Shown one piece after another: positions 33,966 through 40,459 of a stretch of DNA of 41,802 nt. The notes below the pieces were generated by a model, which was not told the DNA's origin, ran no database searches, and saw nothing but the letters and a program-made list of their open reading frames with translations. The DNA comes from Deltaproteobacteria bacterium (GTDB taxonomy: Bacteria; Desulfobacterota; Desulfuromonadia; Geobacterales; Pseudopelobacteraceae). Made by a program: the position numbers and the translations under genes. The stretch lies in contig JAJXYO010000011.1 in the NCBI GenBank assembly GCA_021780495.1, positions 1 through 41,802 of the forward strand, in the 5' to 3' direction. Positions within the stretch are counted from its first letter, which is position 1. Each line of letters begins with the position of its first letter.

Positions 33966-35968
33966 GCCGCTTTTACCTCTACCGTTACGTCATACAGGGT
34001 GCTGCCCCGCCCGCCATCCGTCAGCCGCTGCGAGGTCAGGCAATTTACCCCGCGTGCGCCGGGGATGAACTCGCGCCACCAGACACCTTCGGTTACCACG
34101 GTCCCGGCCGGAACCCGTTCCGTGACCTTCAGGCGAAAGCCGACCTCTCCCCGCCGGTTGTAGGCCAGCACCTGCTGGCCGGCGCTCAAGCCTCTCATCC
34201 CGGCGTCCGCCGGATTCATCATCAGTTCCATACACGACTGCCGGGCACGCAGGCCGTCCTGCTCGTAGAAGCTGGAGTTAAGGGCCATGGGCGTTGTGGC
34301 GGGCTGCAGCCGGAGCGGAAAACCGTCCGTTTCCGCGTGGGTCGGCAGCGGCCGCGGCAGCGGCTCTGCCTCGCGCTCATTCAGGATCTCGATCCGTCCC
34401 GAGGGGGTCTGCCAGCGCTGGCCCGTGTCCACGGGCGGGGTCAGAAAAGCCGGTTCACCCTGACGCAAGCGGTTGGTCGTTTCTGCATCCCGCCAGGGGG
34501 TATCGAAATCGAGCAGCTGCCCGATCAGGTCGTCTGCCGACTGCCGGAAGAAGGGCTCATGCCAGCCCATGCCCTGCGCCAGCAGGCAGAATACCTCCCA
34601 GTTGCTCCTGGATTGGCCGACCGGCGGAATGGCTGCGTTGCAGCGCTGGCTGGCATAGCTGCCGTAACAGCGGTACAGGTCGGGATGCTCCAGCGAACTG
34701 GTGGCCGGCAGGACGATATCGGCGTAGCGGGCCGTGTCGGTCAGAAAACGCTCATGGACCACGGTGAACAGATCGTCACGCAGCAGTCCGCGGATGACCG
34801 CGTTCTGGTCGGGGGTCACGCTGGCCGGGTTGGAGTGGTAGACATACAGGGCCTTGACCGGCGGATCGGACAGCTCGTTCAGGGCGTGCCCCAGCTGGTT
34901 CATGCTGACCAGCCGGGTCGGCGCAGTCATGAAATCCTCGCGCGTCACCCGGTGCAGCGGAAAGGCGGCGCCGGTTGCGGTGCCGGGAAAAACCCCTCCC
35001 CCGGGGCGCTGCCAGGCGCCGCTTATGGCCGGCAGGCAGGTGATGGTGCGGACCGTCATGGCGCCATTGCCGTAACGGGTCAGGCCGCTCCCCAGGCGGA
35101 TGAAGGGGGCTGCGGCCGCCGCATATGACCGTGCCATGCGTTCGATGGTTGCGGCCGGCAGGCCGCAGAGAGGCGCCATTTGCGCCGGCCGGCACTCCGG
35201 CAGGATGCGGTCTTCAAACTGGTCGAAGCCGTGCACCTGGGTGGCGATGAATTCCCGGTCAGCCAACCCCTCCCGCAGTATGACGTGCATCATGCCCAGC
35301 GCCAGGGCGCCGTCGCCGCCCGGGCGGACAATGAAGGCTTCGTCAATGGCCTCGCAGGTGGGGGTGCGATAGGTATCGATGGCCCAGACCGGCACGCCGC
35401 GCCGCCGGGCCGCCTGGGCGTCGCGCATGGCATGGATGCTGGTAGCAGCGGCATTGATGCCCCACAGGATGATCAGGTCGCTCTGCTCCATTGCGGACGG
35501 TTCCAGGGCCGGGGTGTCGCCCATGATCGTTTTCCAGCCGGCATCCTTGGCCGGTGAGCAGATGGTCCGCTCCAGCCGCGAGGCGCCCAGCTTGTGGAAA
35601 AAGGGATGGCCGCTGTTGCGCTGCAGCAGTCCCATGGTGCCGGCATAGGAATAGGGCAGGATGGTCTCGCCGCCCTGCTCCTCGATCAGCGTGGTCCAGC
35701 GGGCACAGATCCGCTCGATGGCCTCCTCCCAGCTGATGGGCGCGAATTCTCCCGCGCCTTTGGGGCCGGTCCTGAGCAGCGGCGTGGTCAGGCGACGGGG
35801 GGAGTGGACCGTGTGTTCATAGTGCAGCATCTTGGGGCAGAGCAATCCCCGCGTCACGGGATGATCCGGGTCGCCGGTCACCCGAACGGCGCGGCCGTTC
35901 TCCACCTCCACCAGCAGGCCGCAGGTATCGGGACAATCAAAGGGACAAACGGAACGATGGATGGTCAT
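33962..35968 (-). CDS. Molybdopterin oxidoreductase (DMSO reductase superfamily)
   Basis: The 668-residue enzyme has an N-terminal [4Fe-4S] site, C-x3-C-x3-C-x27-C (Cys8, 12, 16 and 44). Mo/W-bis-MGD domains follow, and a C-terminal molydopterin dinucleotide binding domain ends the protein (SGRIEILNERE, then GLSAGQQVLAYNRRGEV). Cys137 in ERTICSPAKDAG lies where the metal ligand is expected. No Tat signal is present, so it should be cytoplasmic. The ATG at 35968 has GAGG six bases upstream; an upstream ATG at 36022 would only add a poor N-terminus. The substrate is unknown. It sits beside selB, but the enzyme itself uses no TGA codon. Confidence 0.88.
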   Translation of the reverse strand: MTIHRSVCPFDCPDTCGLLVEVENGRAVRVTGDPDHPVTRGLLCPKMLHYEHTVHSPRRLTTPLLRTGPKGAGEFAPISWEEAIERICARWTTLIEEQGGETILPYSYAGTMGLLQRNSGHPFFHKLGASRLERTICSPAKDAGWKTIMGDTPALEPSAMEQSDLIILWGINAAATSIHAMRDAQAARRRGVPVWAIDTYRTPTCEAIDEAFIVRPGGDGALALGMMHVILREGLADREFIATQVHGFDQFEDRILPECRPAQMAPLCGLPAATIERMARSYAAAAAPFIRLGSGLTRYGNGAMTVRTITCLPAISGAWQRPGGGVFPGTATGAAFPLHRVTREDFMTAPTRLVSMNQLGHALNELSDPPVKALYVYHSNPASVTPDQNAVIRGLLRDDLFTVVHERFLTDTARYADIVLPATSSLEHPDLYRCYGSYASQRCNAAIPPVGQSRSNWEVFCLLAQGMGWHEPFFRQSADDLIGQLLDFDTPWRDAETTNRLRQGEPAFLTPPVDTGQRWQTPSGRIEILNEREAEPLPRPLPTHAETDGFPLRLQPATTPMALNSSFYEQDGLRARQSCMELMMNPADAGMRGLSAGQQVLAYNRRGEVGFRLKVTERVPAGTVVTEGVWWREFIPGARGVNCLTSQRLTDGGRGSTLYDVTVEVKAA

Positions 35969-36041
35969 GGGATCCTCACGTATGAAACCGGTTCGGGCGG
36001 GCGCGGGACAGCAGCTCCACACCCATGCTGGAGCACGTATA

Positions 36042-36566
36042 TCACAAGGTATTGTTTTTCTCGGAAATGGTTTTTATCATGGTGCAAATTATCGCCTGCA
36101 TTTTGACCGGGTCCGTCTCGTAGTCTACCATTTTGTACATTCTCGCGCGTTCGCCAAAGCCAAACCTCTGATAGATCGCTTTCTCTTCGTCGGGCAATTG
36201 TTCCAGTATGGCATGTATCTGTGCGAGGTGTTCCGTCTGCTGATGTTGATTTCTGGGGGTGGCCTCGGCTGCCACCTGCGCGGGTGTCTCGGGTTTCTGG
36301 GATTGATATAACTTCGCGGCCTGCCGGAGGTCGTGTGCCAGGTCAGCGAAATACTCGGCTGCGGCCCTCATTGTGGCGATGCTCGCGGCATCGTCCCCGG
36401 CATCAAGCGGGATACTGCCCGTGAAACCTGATTCTGATGGTGTGAGGAATTCACTGTTTAGATTGAGCTTAATCCGGTTGCCGGCCACCTCGACAAGTCC
36501 GCAGACAAATTCCCGATTGCTGACGTAGGTATGATTTTTCACTGCCGCGTAATCTGTCTTTAGCAT
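36042..36566 (-). CDS. Hypothetical protein of the accessory island
   Basis: The 174-residue soluble protein has AGAGGA eight bases before the ATG at 36566. It opens with a beta-rich segment (FVCGLVEVAGNRIKLNLNSEF), then has a Ser/Gly/Asp-rich stretch, a helical middle (AAAEYFADLAHDLRQAAKLYQSQ) and a Gln/His-rich linker. The C-terminus is helical (QIHAILEQLPDEEKAIYQRFGFG). I recognise no family. It is the first gene of the AT-richer island that follows the molybdopterin oxidoreductase. Confidence 0.6.
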   Translation of the reverse strand: MLKTDYAAVKNHTYVSNREFVCGLVEVAGNRIKLNLNSEFLTPSESGFTGSIPLDAGDDAASIATMRAAAEYFADLAHDLRQAAKLYQSQKPETPAQVAAEATPRNQHQQTEHLAQIHAILEQLPDEEKAIYQRFGFGERARMYKMVDYETDPVKMQAIICTMIKTISEKNNTL

Positions 36567-36840
36567 GGTTGGTCCTCTTTATTCTCTTGTGAGGGGTAAA
36601 AGGGTGGGGGGGCCTGATCCTCAAAGTTCTCCCGCGGCCTTGAAAAAGGTGAATGGCTATTTCACAAATTCGTTACTGAAAAATAGCCTCTCTCCTTTTA
36701 CTATCTGAATTCGTCATTTCCCCACCTGATTCGTTCAGTCGCAATAGCCGATGCCCTTCAAAAACAGTAAGTATTTCAATTCGATCACCATTCAATCGGC
36801 AGATAATGCGTTATCCCCAGTAAATAAGCTCTCGAGCGTA
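36567..36840. other. Intergenic stretch, no gene recognised
   Basis: This 274-base stretch between the hypothetical gene and ccdB is AT-rich, with a short G run (G7 near 36607). A small hairpin GATAA-cgca-TTATC lies near 36804. I see no convincing gene. Confidence 0.4.
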
Positions 36841-37155
36841 TCAAAAACCGGTGACGAGGAAATCAATGGCAGCTATGATTTCGTTACGATGTTCCTTGAG
36901 GGAGCATACTGTATCCCCAAGGCTTTTTACCGCAACACCGGCCAACTCAGCCGTTGACATTATGACAGTGGTCCTTTTTACGGAAAATTGGATGTTCAGA
37001 TGTTTGGCGGCTTTGCCCATGGCAGCGGCGGTATAGAGCGGAATAACTACGCGTGTTGTCAAGTTGTTCAAGAGGTCTGTCTGTATGTCTAATAAAAAGG
37101 GAATGGTTCGTTTTGTTGCAGGATTCGGGTTTGCATACACATCGAACTGGGCCAT
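36841..37155 (-). CDS. ccdB: CcdB-type toxin
   Basis: The 104-residue protein is a CcdB family toxin, an inhibitor of DNA gyrase. The N-terminus MAQFDVYANPNPATKRTIPF and LLDIQTDLLNNLTTRVVIPL match the family closely. The C-terminus (SLKEHRNEIIAAIDFLVTGF) carries the terminal helix that contacts gyrase and CcdA, though the usual W-G-I/F ending is replaced by VTGF. The start overlaps the ccdA stop by one base, the usual arrangement of antitoxin first. It is probably an active toxin, judged from complete length. Confidence 0.9.
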   Translation of the reverse strand: MAQFDVYANPNPATKRTIPFLLDIQTDLLNNLTTRVVIPLYTAAAMGKAAKHLNIQFSVKRTTVIMSTAELAGVAVKSLGDTVCSLKEHRNEIIAAIDFLVTGF

Positions 37156-37403
37156 CAGAATTGCCTCAAGCCGTCACTGAAAACTCCACGATCTTCAATG
37201 CGTCTGTTATATTCTTCAATTGCCTCTTGATTTTCCTCTTGCCATTCTCGCCGTTTCCGGTCCCGTAATATCTCCGCAAGGCGCAGCTCTAATGTCTGTG
37301 ACAAATTAACGTGATGTTCTTTGGCTTGCTGGAGAAGGTCACTGTTAATACTCAAATTAGTTGGTTTTTTTTGTGCGTTTGGGTTGAAAAAATTAAGCTG
37401 CAT
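37155..37403 (-). CDS. ccdA: CcdA-type antitoxin
   Basis: The 82-residue antitoxin has an N-terminal ribbon-helix-helix DNA-binding part (KKPTNLSINSDLLQQAKEHH, residues 12-31, then LSQTLELRLAEIL) and a C-terminal CcdB-binding region (EWQEENQEAIEEYNRR, then GVFSDGLRQF). Both match CcdA. ATG at 37403 has GGAG six bases upstream; an in-frame ATG at 37436 lies over the operator and is unlikely. Autoregulation with CcdB at the palindrome 37419-37433 is expected. Confidence 0.9.
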   Translation of the reverse strand: MQLNFFNPNAQKKPTNLSINSDLLQQAKEHHVNLSQTLELRLAEILRDRKRREWQEENQEAIEEYNRRIEDRGVFSDGLRQF

Positions 37404-37418
37404 AATGTGCTCCTCATA

Positions 37419-37465
37419 CGCATTGTGTATGCGCATAATTTACGACCTTCTAGAGAATAGCGCAA
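37419..37465 (-). promoter_or_regulatory. ccdAB promoter and palindromic operator
   Basis: On the minus strand TTGCGC (37465-37460) and TAAATT (37442-37437) are 17 bases apart. Just downstream, CGCAT-N5-ATGCG (37433-37419) is a perfect inverted repeat between promoter and ribosome site, where the CcdA/CcdB repressor would bind. Confidence 0.45.
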
Positions 37466-37476
37466 GAAATATTTGA

Positions 37477-37509
37477 GTTCTAATCTTCGAGCCAACGGCT
37501 CGGCAGAAC
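37477..37509 (+). ncRNA. Orphan structured RNA stem upstream of a terminator
   Basis: GTTCT (37477-37481) pairs with AGAAC (37505-37509) and, nested inside, CGAGCC-aac-GGCTCG (37488-37502) forms a perfect 6-bp hairpin. It is followed immediately by an intrinsic terminator with no gene in front on this strand. It could be the 3' end of a small RNA, or the leftover end of a deleted gene. Confidence 0.3.
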
Positions 37510-37535
37510 AGCGGCGGTTTTTGGCCGCTGTTTTT
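37508..37535 (+). terminator. Intrinsic terminator
   Basis: ACAGCGGC (37508-37515) and GCCGCTGT (37524-37531) form an 8-bp stem with a GGTTTTTG loop, followed by TTTTG. It insulates the toxin promoter at 37576 from upstream transcription. Confidence 0.6.
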
Positions 37536-37575
37536 GTCTTGTTGAACGCTTCGTTGCTCTCAATAAATTTGCCGG

Positions 37576-37603
37576 TTGACTTTATACGTCAATGCCGTAT
37601 ATT
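37576..37603 (+). promoter_or_regulatory. Promoter and operator of the RelE-like/NadS toxin-antitoxin pair
   Basis: TTGACT (37576-37581) and TATATT (37598-37603) are 16 bases apart. TATACG (37583-37588) and CGTATA (37596-37601) form a palindrome inside the spacer and over the -10, a likely autorepression site. The toxin ATG is only 6 bases after the -10 box, so the transcript would begin at or next to the start codon. Confidence 0.6.
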
Positions 37604-37609
37604 TAGCGC

Positions 37610-37930
37610 ATGGTTACGTTTGTCGAATCGCCACTGTTCACGAAACAGGTTCATGATTACCTGACAGATACCGAATACGGAGTCTTTCAGGAATATCTTG
37701 CCGCCAACCCCGATATGGGCGACGTGGTGCGCGGCTCTGGCGGGGTTCGCAAGGTGCGCTGGAGCCGTCGGGGAACCGGCAAGAGCGGCGGCGTCAGGGT
37801 TCTCTATTTTGCCCGGACCGAGGCCGGGCAAATTTGGTTACTTCTGATTTATGCCAAGAGTGCCGTTGACAGTATTCCCGGTCACATTCTCAAAGCCCTT
37901 AAAGAGGAGATGGAACATGCCACTAAATGA
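37610..37930 (+). CDS. RelE/HigB-type toxin
   Basis: The 106-residue protein is a RelE-superfamily mRNA interferase of the HigB2 kind. The opening VTFVESPLFTKQV is followed by LAANPDMGDVVRGSGGVRKVRW, and then GGVRVLYFARTEAGQIWLLLIYAKSAVDSI, the family core strand and the catalytic-side loop. No ribosome site precedes the ATG, and the promoter -10 box ends at 37603, so translation is probably leaderless. It overlaps the antitoxin by 14 bases. Toxin-first order is typical of HigBA-like pairs. Confidence 0.87.
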   Translation: MVTFVESPLFTKQVHDYLTDTEYGVFQEYLAANPDMGDVVRGSGGVRKVRWSRRGTGKSGGVRVLYFARTEAGQIWLLLIYAKSAVDSIPGHILKALKEEMEHATK

Positions 37931-38228
37931 AAAAGAACTGCTTGAACGTGATGCAAAGCGCAACATCGGTGAGGAACTGCTCCAGGCCGTGCGTGACCTC
38001 AAGGCTGGCAGGGTCGGGCGAGTGTCTAACATAGAGGTCTCTCCTCTGGCAGCGTCCCGTCTCAGGATTGGCCTCTCCCAGAGCGAGTTTGCTAAATTGC
38101 TCGGTGTGTCGCTTCGCACCCTTCAGGAGTGGGAGCAAGGGCGTCGTGCGCCGTCGGGCGCGGCAAAGTCACTCATCACAATTGCCATAAAAAAGCCGGA
38201 TGTTTTGAAAGAGCTGCTCGCGGCTTAA
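37917..38228 (+). CDS. nadS: NadS/HigA-like XRE antitoxin
   Basis: The 103-residue antitoxin has an N-terminal helical toxin-binding arm and an XRE helix-turn-helix (RLRIGLSQSEFAKLLGVSLR, then TLQEWEQGRRAPSGAAKSL). This is the NadS pattern. ATG at 37917 has GGAG upstream inside the toxin gene, giving a 14-base overlap and coupled translation. Its stop overlaps by 3 bases the stop of the convergent zinc-ribbon pseudogene. It should repress the promoter at 37576 through the TATACG/CGTATA palindrome. Confidence 0.88.
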   Translation: MPLNEKELLERDAKRNIGEELLQAVRDLKAGRVGRVSNIEVSPLAASRLRIGLSQSEFAKLLGVSLRTLQEWEQGRRAPSGAAKSLITIAIKKPDVLKELLAA

Positions 38229-38557
38229 TGCTCCTTCTTCAGTCGTTTTCTGATGATTGAAACAACGAAGAGAATCGCCAGCAAAGAGCATATTGCCATA
38301 CCGGCCAAATACAACCACGCCATAAGTTCCCAATGTGATTTTCCTTCGGGTGCTGCTACAGAAAATGAAGCAACCATTGCAAATCCAAGGAAACAGTAGA
38401 ATACCCCACCTATAAAAAGAATTGTTGCAACCCAGGGAAAGACTCAGGTTCGTGAAGTTTCCCTCTGTTCACAATCAATTGGCCTTACATGACTACATGT
38501 GCATCGCATCGAATCTTCTAAATTTTCAGAGCTGCACTCAGCACATTTCCAAGCCAT
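38225..38557 (-). pseudogene. Zinc-ribbon membrane protein with in-frame TGA
   Basis: In one frame the minus strand encodes 110 residues: MAWKCAECSSENLEDSMRCT with paired cysteines of a zinc ribbon, then a TGA at codon 38 (38444-38446), then two membrane helices (VATILFIGGVFYCFLGFAMV and MAICSLLAILFVVSIIRK) and a charged end. AGGA precedes the ATG at 38557. The TGA sits in a linker (SRT-TGA-VFPW) with no redox motif and no SECIS-like hairpin, so a CGA-to-TGA nonsense change is likelier than selenocysteine. It starts 21 bases after the attC-like site, like a cassette gene. No family name can be given. Confidence 0.6.
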
Positions 38558-38578
38558 TTTTTTTCCTATTCTTTATCT

Positions 38579-38641
38579 GTTCAACGTGTGAGAGTGCAGC
38601 GGCGAAGCGAAGCGGAGACCGTCTGCCACGCTTTGTTGGCA
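38579..38641 (-). other. attC-like integron recombination site
   Basis: The 63-bp site starts, on the minus strand, with TGCCAAC (imperfect R'') and ends with GTTGAAC (GTTRRRY, R'). On the plus strand GTGCAGCGG pairs with CCG-t-CTGC-c-AC, nine base pairs with two extrahelical bases, plus CAAC/GTTG at the outer box and a 16-base loop. This geometry is the hallmark of attC. It lies 2 bases after the stop of the upstream gene and 21 bases before the next ATG, the standard cassette layout. Confidence 0.65.
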
Positions 38642-38643
38642 GT

Positions 38644-39327
38644 TCATGTTAGCCATAAGTCAATTTCTGATCGTACTTCGCGCAACTGTCCATGAATTTG
38701 ACTCGAAGAAAAGTGGTAAATCTGTTTAACTTTGTTTCCATTTTCAAAAGAGAGAGCCTGATTTTCTGACAAGCCTTTTAAGCACCCAAAGACGGAATAT
38801 CTTCTATTGATCTTTTCTATGTCCTTAACAACCCCGTTGGAGACAAAAAACAGTTTGTGCCCGCCTCCGAGGATAAGGTTCTCAATGTACTTCAGGTGAG
38901 CTAAGGAAAGCAGATTAAAAAACTCATCTCGATTTTCTGTTTTGTTCCCAATAGTCGGCACATCGAGAAGTTCCAAAAATGAAATATGGTGTGCATGCTC
39001 TGGCCCTAGTTTTAATTTGCTGAAGTTCCTGTGGAAAGGGACTCCGGCCATATTCTTGTTGAAGGGATAGCATGACAGCATGAATGGGTGGTGATATCCG
39101 TGCTTCTTCCAGAAAGCAACTCCATCTCCTTGATACTCAAGAATGAATTTGAAAAATGAGTCACTCGAAATTTTGGATGAGTAGTTCGCGTCAGAACTCA
39201 GAAAAATGATTGATGCTTTTTCGGGGGATTGCCCTTGAAAAGGGCGTTGGAAGAAAAGGTCCACTAATTCATCTGATGTGTGCTTCTGGAATTTCATTTC
39301 TTTCGCTTCTTTCATTTTTTCTCTCAT
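38644..39327 (-). CDS. Hypothetical cassette-type protein
   Basis: This soluble protein of up to 227 residues has the segments IIFLSSDANYSSKIS, YQGDGVAFWKKHGYHHPFML, GPEHAHHISFLELLDVPTIG and LGGGHKLFFVSNGVV. I recall similar 'DANY...FWKKyGxHHPF...' proteins from mobile and integron settings, possibly related to uracil-DNA glycosylase-like folds, but I am not sure. Starts at 39327, 39315 and 39297 are all possible; none has a good ribosome site. Its stop is followed at once by the attC-like site. Confidence 0.65.
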   Translation of the reverse strand: MREKMKEAKEMKFQKHTSDELVDLFFQRPFQGQSPEKASIIFLSSDANYSSKISSDSFFKFILEYQGDGVAFWKKHGYHHPFMLSCYPFNKNMAGVPFHRNFSKLKLGPEHAHHISFLELLDVPTIGNKTENRDEFFNLLSLAHLKYIENLILGGGHKLFFVSNGVVKDIEKINRRYSVFGCLKGLSENQALSFENGNKVKQIYHFSSSQIHGQLREVRSEIDLWLT

Positions 39328-39331
39328 AGCT

Positions 39332-39388
39332 TGTCATCGCCCGAATCCTGACCGGAGGATTTTCGGCCTGTCTTGGCGCTAGTTGGAC
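39332..39388 (-). other. Degenerate attC-like element
   Basis: A second palindrome follows the stop of the 59-residue gene. On the plus strand CCGAATCCT (39341-39349) pairs with AGGA-tt-TTCGG (39356-39366), nine pairs with two unpaired T, and GTTGGAC (39382-39388) fits GTTRRRY. The opposite AAC core is missing, so it is at best a decayed site. Confidence 0.35.
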
Positions 39389-39393
39389 TCTAT

Positions 39394-39573
39394 TTACCTT
39401 TTGGGTTTCATTATGGCCGACAATACTCCTGCAATCAGATTGACCGTGACCGCCATGACAATAATAGCCCATTTGACAATGCCTCGGTTAACTCGAATTG
39501 GAGTGAATTCTGGTAGAGGTTCAACATTGAGCTCACGGCAACGCTGAACATACTCCTTATATTTTTTGGACAT
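39394..39573 (-). CDS. Small single-pass membrane protein
   Basis: The 59-residue protein starts at ATG 39573 with GGAG seven bases upstream. A charged N-terminus (MSKKYKEYVQRCRELNVEPL) is followed by one membrane helix (VKWAIIVMAVTVNLIAGVLS, about residues 33-52) and a basic end (MKPKR). No family is recognised. It has the size and setting of a gene cassette. Confidence 0.55.
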   Translation of the reverse strand: MSKKYKEYVQRCRELNVEPLPEFTPIRVNRGIVKWAIIVMAVTVNLIAGVLSAIMKPKR

Positions 39574-39678
39574 TTTGGGGCTCCACAATAGTACGGTTTT
39601 GAGCTATTTGTCTGTGTGAGGCGTAGACACTCGCGGTTCATGTTTTTCATATTTGCCCAACTCGTAGATCAACGGTTT

Positions 39679-39735
39679 CCGTATATAAGGAACTTGTGCC
39701 CTATATACGGTGCTTGCTACCCATATAAGTAACCC
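39679..39735. repeat. About 20-bp tandem repeat with TATATA cores
   Basis: Two and a half units start at 39682, 39702 and 39723: TATATAAGGAACTTGTGCCC, TATATACGGTGCTTGCTACC and ATATAAGTAACCC. CCGTATATA (39679-39687) and TATATACGG (39702-39710) also form a perfect 9-bp inverted repeat. It lies 185 to 215 bases upstream of the ACT-domain gene. Confidence 0.55.
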
Positions 39736-39759
39736 GGTCAGTTTCCGGACAGAATATGA

Positions 39760-39797
39760 CATAACAGCACGTCTGCAGGTTTGTCGGCAATGTTATG
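39760..39797. other. Inverted repeat CATAAC / GTTATG
   Basis: CATAAC (39760-39765) and GTTATG (39792-39797) flank 26 bases. The cores resemble integron half-sites, but the site is shorter than usual attC sites. Stretch 39574-39894 otherwise holds no gene. Confidence 0.25.
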
Positions 39798-39817
39798 CCG
39801 CAAATTTACAAGATAAA

Positions 39818-39846
39818 TTGCCTCGTCGCAAGAAATGTATTATAAA
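39818..39846 (+). promoter_or_regulatory. Promoter of the ACT-def2-AMMECR1 operon
   Basis: TTGCCT (39818-39823) and TATAAA (39841-39846) are 17 bases apart. The start codon at 39895 then has a leader of about 40 bases with GGAGG five bases before the ATG. Confidence 0.5.
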
Positions 39847-39894
39847 TATTTCTCACGAATTCTATTCATTCGTTTGGAAAATCGGGAGGAACGC

Positions 39895-40455
39895 ATGACC
39901 CAGCAGTCAGAAACCCTGCACTACGCCGTATCCGTGGTCGGAAAGGATCGCACCGGTATCGTGGCCGGTATCGCCGAGGTGTTGTTTCGCCTGGGGTGCA
40001 ATATCGCCGACTCCAGCTGCACCATGCTGGCCGGCGAATTCGCCATGATCCTGATCGTTTCCCACCCACGCCCCTTTACAAAATCAAAGCTGCACGACGA
40101 GTTGAAGCCTGTTTGTGACGATCTGGGTATGTCGCTGGCCGTGCGGACCCTGCACGCCGATGAGATCATCCGACAGGAAACCAGTAACGAAATCTGCATG
40201 ATCTCGGTCTATGGCGCCGATCAGCCCGGTATCGTCTATCACGTCACCCGTGAGCTGGCCGCGCTGGGGGTCAACATCATGGATCTCAACACCAAGCTGA
40301 TCGGCACGCCCGAGGAGCCGGTGTATGTGATGATGCTGGAGGCGGCCATCCCCGCAGGACAGACGCCGGAGGGGATGGAGGCGTTGCTGGGTGATCTCAA
40401 GAAGGAGTTGAACGTGGAGATCGGTGTCCGAATCGTGACGCCGGTTTCCCTCTGA
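39895..40455 (+). CDS. Tandem ACT-domain protein, GcvR-like
   Basis: The 186-residue protein consists of two ACT domains: YAVSVVGKDRTGIVAGIAEV with LGCNIADSSCTML at about residues 9-45, and MISVYGADQPGIVYHVTREL with LGVNIMDLNTKLIG at about 100-140. It matches GcvR, the glycine cleavage regulator, and related ACT-ACT proteins that bind amino acids. There is no DNA-binding domain. ATG at 39895 has GGAGG at five bases; an upstream in-frame start at 39835 is excluded by this. It leads the operon with def2 and AMMECR1 (gaps of 4 and 12 bases). Confidence 0.88.
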   Translation: MTQQSETLHYAVSVVGKDRTGIVAGIAEVLFRLGCNIADSSCTMLAGEFAMILIVSHPRPFTKSKLHDELKPVCDDLGMSLAVRTLHADEIIRQETSNEICMISVYGADQPGIVYHVTRELAALGVNIMDLNTKLIGTPEEPVYVMMLEAAIPAGQTPEGMEALLGDLKKELNVEIGVRIVTPVSL

Positions 40456-40459
40456 TCCC

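Noticed and set aside
33962..35968. Molybdopterin oxidoreductase as a selenoprotein
   Set aside because: The gene is open throughout without an internal TGA and has Cys137 at the expected ligand site.
36751..36957. 68-codon open frame on the plus strand overlapping the ccdB end
   Set aside because: It has no ribosome site and overlaps a well-supported gene in antisense.
38407..38446. Selenocysteine reading of the TGA in the zinc-ribbon gene
   Set aside because: No hairpin with a GGU loop lies 16-37 bases after the TGA on the minus strand, and there is no redox motif around it.
39760..39797. CATAAC/GTTATG pair as a full attC site
   Set aside because: At 38 bp it is shorter than known attC sites and the inner arms do not pair; listed only as an inverted repeat.
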